Source of the DNA: Hermatobates lingyangjiaoensis
Lineage: Eukaryota; Arthropoda; Insecta; Hemiptera; Hermatobatidae
Direction of reading: 5' to 3'
NCBI GenBank assembly: GCA_026182355.1
Contig: JAPFBL010000001.1
Location: 372,001 to 436,000 of the forward strand
DNA: 64,000 bases
Position 1 is the first letter of the stretch, and every line of letters starts with the position of its first letter. Below the pieces are notes generated by a model, which saw nothing but the letters and a program-made list of their open reading frames with translations, ran no database searches and was not told where the DNA came from. The position numbers were made by a program, and so were the translations under genes. Shown here piece by piece: positions 35,001 to 49,700 of the stretch.

Positions 35001-38000
35001 TATGTTTGTGGTAGACATTTCATTTCAATTAAACGAATACGTTCACCTATCATACAATATTATCACTACTAATAGTGACTAAAACAAGTATTTGACAATT
35101 AGATGCATTTCAAATCATTCCGAAAAACCAAGTATAACATAAGAAAAATCAGTTTATGTTGTTTTAACAACTCTAAAAATACAACATTTATAATTTATAT
35201 AAACTTTTAAACTATAAATAATGTAGGTGAGAATTAAATAAAACAGTTTTAAACTAGCCTCTTATATGCATTCATATGAGTTATTAATATACTTTTTTTT
35301 ATCTACATTGTTTTTAAATAATTTTTAGAAGAAGAAGTTTGCGTAAATAGGAATGTCGGTGCAGAATACATATGCCTTTAAGAAATGTTTGTTTTACTCA
35401 ATATATTATTGTTTCATGTCTTCCTTGATATTTGAACTCCAAATGCTTCTATAGAACTCCTGAAGACAAGCTGGAATGAATCATTATGGAAGCTTATTGG
35501 CGGTCAGACCACTATATTGAAATAATCTGTGCATACAGCTTCCATTGCCGCATGGACAGATTGCTTCCATGTTGCATTACACACTAAATGACTGCTTTTC
35601 ATCTCAACTCATTCATCTGTTACATATTCCTAAGAAAAATGCAATGTCTTCTTGTTTCTCTGTTCCAGATAGTTATTTCTTCAGTTGTTTTGATTTTTCC
35701 AGCACATATATTTCAAAAATTTTAACAGTTTTTCTTGACTATTTTCGGTGAACATAAAATAGTAGTAGATATAATGTATAATTCTATTAATTCCCCATAT
35801 GCCACTGTCCTATTGGTTTAAAGAGTCATTTGATATTCTATACAGGAACAATTATATTACAAGTAGATCAGTGTTGTGTGTGCAGCACAAATAGACCTCC
35901 ACCGCCTATAGCATGTAGCTAGCTGAGGCATCATTAAGATGGGAAAGAGCCAAAATTAGAATGAAGACACTATCGTTCTGCTTATTTAACTAAAGTACCT
36001 CAAAAAAGAATTTAAATTATTACTCTTCCCCAAAAATGAAAAATAATTTGAAGTTACTTAAATTATTTAACAAATAAACCAAATTGCAACGTTCATACTG
36101 ATCTGTTATATCATTAGTTGTGCAATCCGTAATTATGTGGTATTTACTCATTCTGAGGTAAAATAGATAAACAAACAAAAGTCTCCACAGAACTGAAGTT
36201 TTATTCAACAACCCGTTTCGAACAATTTGTGTTCATCATCAGGAAGACACCAAGGATATGGTGCTGAACGGTTGGTCTAGTGAAAACAACTGTTGTTTTC
36301 AACAAGTTGTTTTCACTAGACCAACCCTTTAGCACCGAATTCTTGGTGTCTTCTTGATGATGAACACAAAGTGTTCAAAACGCGTTGTTGTTGAATAAAG
36401 CTTCATTTGTGTGGAGACTTTTGTTTGTTTATCCATTTTACCTCAGAATAAACTGTTATACATTAAACCTGTTATTACTTTATAATAAAAAAAAATTAAT
36501 GCATTTTATATGTTTCATGAACAATATTTTATGCAGATATTTCAGGATATAAATCAAATTAAAACTTTATGGAACTAATGAATGGAACTAATGAATTTAT
36601 TGAATTCTCACCCTTGTCATGTTCAAGGCTATTAGTTAATTTTGATTGCACAGAATACAGAAACTATGTAAGTCAAACTAACTGACTAACTAACTAGCTA
36701 AACTAACAGAAACTGAATAGTAGTCCTGCATGTTGAGAAGTGTAGTGCTACATATATGTTTGACTACTCTGGCCTTTAAATATGAGACAAGTTATTTAAT
36801 ATAACTGGATCATATATGTGCCCAATTCGTTATCTTCATGTATTTTTCTGAAGTATATATTATAAACTCCAAATTCCATACATCCACCATTGAGTTATTT
36901 TTTATATTGTATATTGAGTGCAATTAAACTTTCTTATGCTAACTTTCATCATATCAAAACCATCTTAGTCTTTTATCATACACGAATCTGTGAGTAGGTG
37001 AAATAAAAAAAATTGTAGTATAACTATAGCAACCTATACGATTTCATTGGAAGCCAGACACAGAAAACTGAGTCAGAGAAACGAAATAAACCCATCAAGT
37101 GTTCTTTTAAGTTCTCAACGCCAATACATATAATTATTTTAGTCGTTAGTCGACATGTTAAATTTGTAATGACACTGATTACTAGAAGTGATTGAATATT
37201 TACAGTTTTCTGTACCATGCTAGTGTGAAAAGAATTCGATATGAAATCTGTATAGATACCTGCATAAATCGGGAGCAAATGACTCTATAGGTTCATCTGG
37301 TGTAAGAAATGGTGGGAATATCGTTGAATCGGTTCCTTTAAGTTTGTTACATTCGGGTCCACTCCAAACATCTTGTTCTGGTTTACCGTCAAACATCACC
37401 ATGCGGCCAACATCCTTAGGATTTTTAATACCTCGACTTACCGTAAAACGTCCGGGATCTTTTGTATTATTCCGCTGAAATATACAAATTCATGAAATTA
37501 ATATTATTGATACAGTTATTTAGTAAGAAAATAAAAAAATATTTTTTACATAATTCATTAAATTGTACAAAAGATATTTTGTATCTTTCCGAGTAAACAG
37601 CCTGAAGTAGTCCACACTCAACTTTATTATAAATAAACATATTATCTATCCCATTGACATAATATTTTATTATAATTGATGTAATGGAGGACACTAGATT
37701 AAAATAAACGAAATAAGTGAATTAGTTACTGGGTATATTGTATTACAAAATCTGAGAAGTCATTTAACATGGAAGATAAATTTTGTCATTTTTAGTGGAA
37801 TATCTCCTCATTCATTATTCTTAATTCTGATATTTTTACAAATAATATTCATATTAAAACAATACCAGTCTTATTATCAAATTTAAGTTTTGTAAAATCA
37901 TCAGAATAGTGAGTTGAAATACAACCTATTTTGATAAAATGACAAGAAAGTGTCTTCCCTTAATTTTAATATTACCAATAAATCAATATCATTTGATACT

Positions 38001-40469
38001 ATACCAAGACTTATATGATTGTCCAATATCATTAAAGTTTGTCAAACTTCGGTTGTCTGTTGGATAATAGCCTGATTTATGAAAATGAATGAAATTCGCC
38101 GCTTAAGAAGCACTTACCGCTCCAAAGAATGAGAACAGAAATATATCTTTCCCCATCGGAACAAGTCCTTTAGGATTAGCTCTAATTTGTGTACATATTG
38201 CCTTGACACTGAACTCTTGAGAAGTACAATTGATAGGAATGCCATCGAAGAGAAGTTCTCTGGCCCTGGCAGTGATGAAGGCCGTCTGAGGTCCATTGAA
38301 CAAAGCATCTACTGACTTGGCCACCAGAGCCAAGGCTCCTGGCTTTGTTCTTTCTACCATATATGACATGCCCTGAAATCAGTACTTTAACTAGCCAACC
38401 TCTTATACCATAGTTTAATTTCAGAATAAATTGTAATCAACACTGTGTTTAATAATTGCATACTACGTTTCACAAAAAATCTTAAAGTTAAAAACCATAG
38501 GGTTTATTTCTTTAAAAGTGAAGAAATGAAAATGATTACTTTTAAAGTGTTTTTTTATAATTTTATTGATCAAAGTCCAATGTAAACCATTATCCGTGGT
38601 TTCTTGCACAGAGACACTAATGAATTGATTAAAAAAATACCGAATCTTATTACTTCCTTTATAAATTAGTATGCACCATGGCATAAGACTACATTAAAAT
38701 GTTAATAATATTTTTTTAGGGTGAAGGAAAGCTTTCAGCGTTTATTTTTAAAAAATATCGCTCAATTGAGAATTTCATAAAGAATATAGCTCAGTACATA
38801 ACTGATCAATTTTACATTTTAATATTTTTTAAATAGGAGATTTCATTAACAGTATTGTTAATAAAATTAATGATAAAATAATTTTTAAAACAATATAACG
38901 AACACTTTGTAATTATTGATGTTACATTATGCAGTACTTTTATATTATATAATATTAGATTTTAGGTCACATTTCTTTGACCTAAAAAATTCAAATAATA
39001 CTTCATTTATAAATAACATTATAAAATGTAATTATTGGAAAAAAATCTAATCATTTTACGGGTATAGTATATGTACATCAATCTCGTTTCCATCAGTCTC
39101 GTTCCTTTCTTTACCTCTTTCCATAGTAAAACACCTACCCTATCGGTTACAAACCTTCTTGTACCTCTGGTAATTGTGATTACTGTTTGGATTGCACCCA
39201 GTGTGATTCCGTTAAGAATTTCGTTTAGTAGATTACGAAATTAAAAATATGCTATATACCAATTAACTTTCAAATTTTTCGATTAAAATTTGAAACCACT
39301 TTAAAATTTTTTATCTTTTCTCGAACATATCTAATTGGTTTGCCTCTTGAACCGCTGATATTTATTTATTACATTTATTCAACTTACTTAATTTATTTTA
39401 TATACTTAATTTAATTTTATATATATTCAACGTTTTACTTTCTATTTTAAAAAACAGTCTATCATTTAAGATAGTTATTTAAAACCTGTTGTTTTTATAA
39501 AATATTTCCAATGCAAAATATTTTTAAAATCTATTGAGACTTAGTTCTAGTTTTTAACCAACATGAATGTATACTGATGGTTGCTCACCAATAGTGCCAT
39601 GTGGGGCAGTGTGATGATTTCTTCACCTGTTAATCCCTTCGACTGGGTTACATTAAAAATCCATTTATTTTTCATGTTAAATGACACAGTATCAGCTTCT
39701 GCATCATCAACGAGATCAACTTTAGATTTCCATTCACTGAAAAAGAATTAATAACAGTAAAAGTGGCATATCTGAGCTTCATTTAGTCACAGCTGTTTTG
39801 TGTGTTTTTATCCCTTAAATTAGCTAATTTTATCGACCATGTAATAGCACCATACATAACACCATATAATTATTTTGTTGTTTGCTTATTATTAATTATT
39901 GTTCATTTATACCTTCATTAATATATATTTTAAAAAAAATAAAATTTAATTAAATTTTGGGAGTAGAATTGTTTAAACTTAATGATGAGATCATGTATAT
40001 GCATAGATAGAAACTTTATACAAGTAGGATCAATAGAGCATAGTGAACCTGACCATCAACTAGGGGAAACTGAAAACCTCTTGAGTTTTAATAAGTTGTA
40101 TCATCCATAATTCATCATGACGCAGTAAAGTAATAGCAAGATTAGATTAGATTGATGCTATAAGAAAATAACTATATATATATATCTAAACTAATTAAGA
40201 AGATTATTAATTAAAATTGAACAGATAAATATAACTAAACATTGATATATCAAATACAGTAAATTCTTTAAGTGAACAAGATTGGGACATACTGAAGTCA
40301 ATTTCTTCGGAGTTTTTCGAATTATGCAACTATTTTGATAAGGGGTATATATATATATATATATATATATATACCATATATATAAAAATGTACGCGCCAA
40401 AAAATCAATAATGTAGAGGGCATTATGAACTCTCTTTTGTACCTCCCTCTCACCCTTTCTCTCATTCCA

Positions 40470-40511
<42 letters not shown>

Positions 40512-40721
40512 ATTTCACATAAACACGTGAAATAACAATCAATGATCAAACCACAATAAGAAATGGGAAAACAAGACTAAGATCTTTCAACCGTAACAAG
40601 CGGTCTTCGTCAGAGTCAGAAATCCAACTGACCTCAGTTGGGTTTTTGACTCTGACGAAGACCGCTTGTTACAGTTGAAAGATCTTAGTCTTGTTTTCCC
40701 ATTTCTTATTGTGGTTTGATC

Positions 40722-40768
<47 letters not shown>

Positions 40769-43700
40769 ACAGCAAAACATATGGTGAGTTAATACACCTA
40801 GTTCCTAGAGAAATCAAAGTAAGACTACGAGATTCGGAAAAGAAATCCAGAAAACTGATAAAGACAAAAGTGGGCAGAAAATTTAATCTCGCATATATAT
40901 ATATATGTCTCTCTCTCTCTCGTCTCTCTGTCTTTGTCAATCTTTGAAACGGGATTGTTATAGTTAAAACGGCTAATTTACAAAGAAGAGAGAGTGCGGA
41001 GGTGAAGTGGCGTATGCGACCTGCTTAAATATCACGGAGTTGATTTTGGCTCCAGGCTAGAAATTTGTTTGACCTCCTGGTTTATAGTCCACCACTAAAT
41101 AAAATTTGATTTTGAAAGTGAGTTATCTAAACAAAGATGATAATTCATGCACTAGATAACCCATAATTAATAGAGTTTGTGTTTAGGAAATTGTATACTA
41201 TTATATTCATTAAACTGTTGCAAATCATAAATAACATTTTACGAAGTTTTCACCTTTTGTCCATTTTACAAATTGCATCAAGTTTTGTGGATCAGCATCG
41301 ATGTTTCTAATCTATTCATAATAAATAATAACTAAATTTGAATATTCTTTTAATTAGATGTCATCATTTTAAATAAACCTGTTCACAATTTTAAATATTT
41401 ACTAAGTTACTTATATTCTGTTTACTAATACAATTATATAAAATTTGAACGCTGAACGTATGACGATAATGCGTTATAATATTCATTTGGGTGTAGGGTA
41501 ACAGCAGGAACCTGCTGAATAAAGAGTCTGGGATTGTTGACAGACTTTGTTTAAGTAGTTTACAAAAAGACGTTTGAAAAATATAATTAATTTCAATTGC
41601 TAACTTTGATTAAATAGATTAAAGCAATAATCCAATGATGGTGTCCAGGTATATTTAACAAAAAAAAATGTATTAGCTTGTATAATAATATACAACAATC
41701 TAAATCGGCAATACAATATGCATCATTTTGTCCAATTAAATGTCTACCATTTGGGCCTAAATGAATTCAATTATCTTCTTTTGTATAGAGGCTTATTTCC
41801 ACTAAACCATAATATTAAACAATTTATGAAAATTTATTGTTTTGTGTGGTCATTAGATGACGGTGTATCACAAACTGTAGCTGATATAATTATTAACAAT
41901 CTAGCTATAACTCGATGTACTCAAATATTAGAACAGCTGATCAATTAATATGAAAAATCAATAAATAAAAAAAAGGAAAAAAATTACTTAATGGATTGTA
42001 AATCCCATTTTATAGAGCAAGTCTTTTTTACTCCATAAAATGACTTTTTTGGATCAGTTTAATTTGAAATGAACCATTTACTTAATATTTATAGCAATCT
42101 TAGTGGTAATAAAGTAACTGATATTTTTTTAAAAAAGATTATCCACGTACGAGTATATGGTAGATATTGTAAATTTAGAGTACGTTAGCCAAATCTTCAG
42201 ACTCTCTAGATAATATGTCAAGAACTACTGATAAAATATTTGATGTTATTGACCAAAACAGCCAGGTGAATTCTGCAGCACAGTTCTTAATCCGTTTTTT
42301 TTTTTCAGATTTAAGTATCTATTTAACAACTAAATTAGATCCCTCATCCCCTACTGTAAAACTTTTCTAACACTTCCCACCCTGTAGTAGTTATCTCGAA
42401 ATCTTTTTTCAACTCAATCATTATGTTTACCTTCAGCTAAATCCAATTACTATTAATGCCCCTCGAGACACTGTTCCTGTGCCTGTAATTGCACACTCTG
42501 TTGCACAAACAACAAAAAACATCTAAAGAAAAACTACTTTTGGAAGTGAATCAATTGATCATCAACGTCCTACATGCCTTCTTTTTTTCAATGATATTTC
42601 TTCTAGTTTAAAATTTTACTAAATACAGATACCATTATATCACTCATTTCACTACTAAATGCAGTCATAATTTGCACTGTTAGTATTATTAATATTAAAC
42701 ATATAATATTCCGTCTTACCTCGTTACCTCTCTTACGAGAGCTACGGCAGTAATGTACGAGGTAAGACGGTGTATTATGTGTTTAATATTAATAACATGG
42801 AATACATAGCCGCTAATGACACAGGAATCCAAACATATTAAACAAATTAACTGTCAATAGTTTTGAGAACATTACAGATATCATCGATTTGCGAAGTAAG
42901 ATAAGTTCGTTCAATGTTTTTTTTAGATTTTTAAATTAAAATTAAGTTAATTTAATAAAAAAAAATTAATATAAGCCAGTTAATAGAAAATTACTCAAAA
43001 AAATATTAATACATTTCAGCCTTCCATTTCTTGCAATCTTTGTCATCTTCGACAAATTAAATTAATAGCAGCTAAACAAAAAACATAATAATTTGAATCA
43101 GCAAGAAAGTTTGTGTTTATCTCCTAGTCAATAGGTATCATATTCTTATGGTGAAAAAGCATTTATTTCATAACATTTCTGCAGACACTAACGAGCATTT
43201 AATGATACCAAATACTCGATATTTTCACCTAATAGTCATCACAAGACTATAGCAATCAGCTAATAAAAAATGGACCTCAAATATACACCACCAGCAAGCA
43301 GACAACTAGGCCTGTCCCAACTCGTGATAAAACTGAAATGTCAATTTCAACACCTTTCAAACTCAATGCAATATGCCTTCTGGTTTACTAAAAGCCGCTA
43401 AGTTACGAGTATTTCAGAGATACTTAGATGAATGTTTCATTGATTGTAACAGTTTTCTTTATAATTACATTCATGATTTTCTTATACGGCAAGAAAAAAA
43501 AAGTAGAGTGTACAGAACAAAATGTTACAACTAGTAGTCACCAAAATTTAAAAAATAACTTCAAATAAACTGAGTAAAAAGATTTTTGAATGCAATTTGT
43601 TAAAATTTTACGGTTTTCAAATAACTCGAGAAGCTGAGTGATATGGTAAAAACTGTACAGCATTACTTGCAACTACATTAAGTAATTTGAACCATTTTTT

Positions 43701-46700
43701 ATTTCTATTGATTTTTCATGCATTAAAATACAGAAATCCATGCACAACTTTTTAAATAAACTATGAGCTATAATTAGGCTAACCAATATTGTAAAGGAGA
43801 TTTTAAATAATATATAAAAAAGTTTAGTTAAGGTATTCATGTTATTTCAACTGTTACCGGACAGACTGTTTATAGAGGGATATTAAACTCTGCAATCAAA
43901 GGTGTCATTCAACAATAAGCTTATGGTGCTAGCCTCGTTTGCATATTACCCTGGAGAGTTAACTCCGACGAAGCAAACATCGAGCTTTTGACAAAGTGCT
44001 CCTCGGCATATATTTCACAGTTAACTATTTTCTCTATATTTTAAATGATCACAGTTTCTCTATTCTCACTAATCACAAACAATAATAAACACCAAAAAAA
44101 AAATTGAAAAAATTATCCTTTGGCGACGAGGAATTGATTTTCATTGAGACGATTCCTTTAGCTAACACTACTGTCGAAACCTTTTTTATTTCTTCGCCAT
44201 ATAATTTGTTTTCATAATAAACTCATATGAATCACTGTCAAAATCTATTGTGACTGATTGAAACATTCGTAACTCATTAGATATCTGTTATGACGTTCTA
44301 ACTACCAGAACAAATCATGGAGGTTAGCAGTTCACCTCCAACCTACTTGTGAGCCTAACCAAGAAATCAAAAGCATTAAAGCCCTGCTTACCAACATAAA
44401 CAATATAATGACAAATTTCAAATAATTTAGCCCATTGCTTGGAGACAGTTTGTATCGCTAATGATGGTCCTTCAGGTTGGAATAACATTATGGCATTAGT
44501 TTGTCAACTCCAGGATAAATGACAAATAGACGTATTGAAATACCTGTTTGGAAGATAATTTGTGTAGGACACCTGCATTGCTATTCAAAGATCTTAGGGA
44601 CCAGGTTAACTCAGTGGTTAACTTACTCGCCTCTGAACTGATAGGACCGGGGTTCGATCCCCACCTGGCCCTCAATTTATTCATGCGGGAGGTGAATAAA
44701 TCTAAGCACATAGTCCCTCGGAGAAGGACGTTAAACCTGTTTTGATCGCTGTGCACCCTATCTTTCCAGCCATTTACACAATTAGATCAAATCAGACCGA
44801 CGATTTAACGTGTTGCCCTTTTTGTCATCTCCAAGTTTAGCCACCCAAACTTGGGGTGTCCGAGGTGGACTTTGCGGAGGTGGGCACCACGATTCTACGT
44901 CGCTCATTAGACCAATATAAACTATTCGCGCCATTATACCGGGGGGGGGGGGGGGCGAGAAACAATAACACGACAGTTATACCTCCGGTATTAATGCGGC
45001 CCATTTACCTCACTACCAAATTCTTCACTACCATATTACGCCAGACCTGAGATTGCAAAGGTTCTCTTTTTTCTTCCCACATCGTAGATATACTGGTCAT
45101 ATGCCTTCCAATATTGTCTTTTAAACGATATTTCGTAGAGCTCGCTTAACTCTTTGCCAGTTATCATCTCAACTTTCATCCTTTCATACATGTATCAGGG
45201 GCACTCCTCAATGACATGCTGAATCGTCTATTCTCTACTATCACGACAGAACAGCCTATTACTGGAAGGACGTTAAACCGTCGGTCCCGAGTCTGTACGT
45301 TGTCAGGTACTAATTAAAGATTTCTACTCTAAATACACTTGAAATAGGCAAAATTTAGGACTTCCACTGTAGAATCAATCTTTATGTGGTATCATAAAAA
45401 GCCAATGCTCGGCCTACGGTGCTTCCTTGTGGGAATACCACTGCAACCTAATCTAACCTATTCAAAGATCTTTAACCGTCATCTCTCTCATGGATCATAA
45501 CGCATATTTTCCTTTCTTATTTATTTAAAAAAAAAGTGTCACATGGGTTCACTCTTGTTGTTACTTATCATTCTATATTCACACCAGTTTATGCGTAACA
45601 ATTACAAATTTTAGAAAAAAACGTCAGCCATATCTCAGTTCAATGTTTCAAAACGTCCTTCTTCTTTCTAGTTTTGTCCAAAAAGAGACAACGTGGAAAA
45701 AATTACTGCATAACTTAAAAATTCCTATAAAGTTAGGAAATAACCTTCATTAGTGGTACAAACTCTAAGTATTAATGCCATTTTGGATTCAATCAATCTG
45801 AAAGTGTTGAGTAAGTAATAGCAATTACTTGAATGCGGTGATTTGGTATTAAAAGAAAAACTTTTTTTTATATATCAACTTTTAAAACTCTTAAAATATG
45901 ACACATAGTTAGAATAAATTATAAATTTAGTAACGGTTACGGTTACACAATTGAATACTTATTTTAGGGCAACTCTTTATTTAGCAATTGGTCACTTATT
46001 TTTTAGTTAATTTATTGTGTGAATAATGTGTAAATATAGGGAAGTCCTTGTCTATGGTAATTTAAATATCTTCATTGCATTGGATGTCATTTGTGTGAGG
46101 TGGGTGGTATGTGAGGAATTATCAGAAATTTGTAATTATTCTAAATTATGCAACAGCTAAAATAATTTCTATAAAAATTTATGAAAAAATAATTGCAAGA
46201 GATCTGTAGTTCTTGACGTGGAAATGCTATTGTTGTTTTATAATTAGTAAATCAGGAAAAAGTACATATTGTACACCAATGATAACAATTTGATTATTTT
46301 AAAAAGCAATATTTTTAAAAAAAATACACAACAACAATTATTAAGTTTATTTGTAGTCACTTATCTATATTTTTTTAATTTACCTTTCTTAAAAATTATA
46401 GGTCTAAAATAAGCAACTTATTCAGCAAAAATTTGTTATCAGAATTAAACAAATTATTAATAATTACTCAAATTACTTTGTATATAAAGCAATATAAACA
46501 TTTTTCATAACCACTTACATTCCTTAAAGTAATAATTTTTGTAAAATACAAAATAAAATTAAATAATCATTTATAATTGATGCCATTAATTATTGTCATT
46601 TTTGAGAATAAATATTAATTATTTTCATTCAAAAATAACAGAAAATTTATATAAACAGTGAAGTTGCTTCTTTGCATTACTATAAAACAATTACATTGAC

Positions 46701-49700
46701 AATGCATCATTCAATCCGTAAGACAGCCAGATTAAAATTAGGTTATATGAATAAATATTAACAACTCTTTTATTAGGAATATAACTGTTCATATCATTTT
46801 TTATAAACTCTGTATACTATTACCTACAAATGATTATAAAATAAATTTAATTAATTAAACTATACAAAAAGGTTCTATTTCAAAACAGTCTATGCGTTTT
46901 ACTAAATTTGAGTAAAATATATTTTAATACTTTCAAAACATAGATAGTAGAGCCTCAGATTTTATCGATATTGTTAGTTGTTTTTATACACTTGTAATAT
47001 TAAACATAGTTTAATATATCTGAGTTATTACTTCTTAAATACCATATTAATCAAATTGATTTATTAATTATATTCCGCTTTCAATCTATGTTACTATTAG
47101 AAAGTTTTTCGACAATAAGAAATCTAAAACCTAGTTGGAATAGAGACACCGTTCGTGCTTAAAATATTTATCTCAACTTTAATACTTAAATAGTTTAAGT
47201 TATTCAGAAGATATTGAGATCAATGCCATCATTACAACAACTTGGCTGTTTAAACACGTAATTGAACTATAAAATATTTAACAATAAACTTCGTTAATGT
47301 CTAATAAATGTCTCGTTTTCTTGAGACCACTAAAGAAAGAGTCTGGAATCCAGTTTCCTAAGACTACCTTTTGCATTGAATCTATTCCTACTTTTTAAAG
47401 TTTTACAACAGTTTTACAAATGAACTAGAGTAAAACAATAATCAGATTGTAATTGAACTAAATTAGTAAATATTGGACTGAATGTTTTGATTCCGTAGTT
47501 TACTGTATATAACTAAAGTGGAAATTCTATATTGATTTAGCATTTCATTTAGCCATTTTATGAATTACAAAGTACTAAAAGAATTGTTCTCAAATCAAAA
47601 TTTTGATATCTAGTTTGCAACGGAAATACAATGTTTATATTTTCTGAGTGAAATAAATAAAATAGACTTTCAGTGTTGGTCACTTAATGCTTGGTTTGGT
47701 TGGTCACTGAAACTGGACACAATAGGAGTTCAAAATCGAAGAAGACTTAGGAAAGAAACTTACAAGATCAAATTTTCCGGCAGTCCGTTTTCAGGGACTA
47801 AAAGGGAGGTTTCTCCATTTTCTTTCAGAGAAAGGGAGGTCAAGCAACTTCTGAAGACGGGCGCCATAAAATTTGAGTTTATAAGTGTGTTTCTTTACTC
47901 TATGTATTACTCTTCTTCGATGTTATATATATATTATATATATAATGTGTGTGTGTGTGTGTGTGTGTTTGAACATATACATTAAAAAAGAAGGGATTTT
48001 TTTTCTAATTCATCAGCCAATATGTTACCATCCTTCACAAAGTGTACCTTTTACCCGTTCTATTTCAGTTGTGCCACCTCCTGGGGAAACTATTTATTTT
48101 CTTAACTCTTAGCAATTGAGATTAATTTTTCTACCTAAATTGTTTCAAAAGATGTTTGACTCTCTCTCTTTCAATTATATTAATAATGAACGATTCCCCC
48201 AAGGTGTATTTCTTTTTTCAGTCATTCCATTGTTTTGAGAAACAAGAAATTTTGTTTGCTTCATGTTGTAAGATGGACTAAATCTATATTTGTAGTACGT
48301 CAGTTTGGTTAGGTTTTCTTTGCAATTGCTTTTCTGCAGTCTGCTAAAACTCAAATTAATATAGGCTCATCTACATCAATATGTATCGTTCTTTATGGTT
48401 TTAAAGCTAAAACTACATTAAATATTTGCCATTCCTTGGTGGATTATTTATCATTTCAAATAATAATGGATAACTAAATTAGTGTTATAAACATTATTTC
48501 TATAACAAAATTTCACTCCAACATATATAAATTCTTGATCCTGTTTAACTTCTCTCCATTCATGTATATATTCAGTAAATCTTTTGCACTTATACTGTAT
48601 AGTAAAGTGATATCCTTGAGTTATATTATAAGAGGATGGCTCGTATTTTTTCCAGTATGTTTGTACATACATGATTTTCAGAACTTAAGTAGTAGAAAAG
48701 AATTTGTACTTTACAGTAGCCCAAGTGTCTTTAAAATTAGAATTGTAAAACTCATCTGGTTTCTTTCTAGTTAACATTTTTTTTTTTATATTCTAGTAGA
48801 TATTTTCTAGACTTTATTTAGTGGGTTGATAATTAACAATATGATTTCCAATTATTTATTAAATTAATAAAATTTAATCAGAAAGTAATCATCTCTTTTT
48901 CTTTTTCCATATTGACATTCTTTATTTTACTTTACAATAAATTCTTCTCTTTCTAAAACAATTCATCATTCTTGTATAGGCCTTTTTTACTTGCTTTTAG
49001 TTGTTTTACTAATAATTTGATTGAATGTACTGTTAAGCGCAGCTATACTTCCAGTTGTTTTGACATCGGATTTAATAAACAAACAACCTGTTTGTAATGT
49101 AAAATTTCAATTACCTTAATGTAATGTAATGTATATTAATAGTGCTTTATATTACTGATATCTTCTTCAAACACAATGCTCTTCATATATTAATTATGTC
49201 AATTTTTTCCATCCTTCTTTATGAATTGAAAATTGACTATAATTAAAACAATGAAATTGTGAAACAATTTAGTAATTCACTAAATTTTTAATTTATTTTC
49301 ATTAATATGTATACATAGTAATGGTTTTACATTCATTGTTGAATGTCTAGCGTTTTCGTCTATTATCTATATATTTTATTCAAATATGTCATTTTTATTC
49401 TTTTTTAATTCAGAATTTTCTTTGCAAGGCTATAGATAGCCAACTTTAGCCATTTGTTATAGATTATGTAACCTTTTAACTTTTACAGATTCAATTAATT
49501 ATAATGACCACTTTTTTATTCTCTTTCATATTAGATACATGAGTAATGAACTATATTTATCTATTCCATTTTGAATTGTTCACAAAATGGAGAAGAACTT
49601 TGTTCGACTTCATTTAAACCTGTTTACAATTTGTTTTCGAATTTAAAATATATATCAGTATATATAACCTTCATAACATATATATTTATCTTCTCTATCA

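Larger units (their letters stand above)
36104..36455. mobile_element. Palindromic PLE-derived unit P2 (family D ends)
   Basis: Two inverted arms of about 150 bp (36146-36300 and 36305-36452) meet at CAACTGTTG. The same outer landmarks as P1 are present: CCTCAGA/TCTGAGG, GTCTCCACA and a hammerhead core in each arm. The left flank shares GGATTGCACAACTAATGA (inverted) with the right flank of P1. There is no coding sequence. It lies in a CD36-gene intron. Confidence 0.75.
40540..40725. mobile_element. Palindromic PLE-derived unit P3 (family C ends)
   Basis: Two arms of about 90 bp, almost perfect inverted copies of the last 90 bp of PLE family C, meet near 40632 (CTGACCTCAG). The outer ends read TGATCAAACCACAATAAG and its reverse complement. 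Each arm holds one hammerhead candidate, and no coding sequence remains. It lies inside TA runs. Confidence 0.85.

Noticed and set aside
44596..44671. Functional tRNA gene
   Set aside because: A and B boxes and an acceptor-like stem are present, but it is fused to a SINE body with target site duplications, and no good anticodon arm could be drawn.
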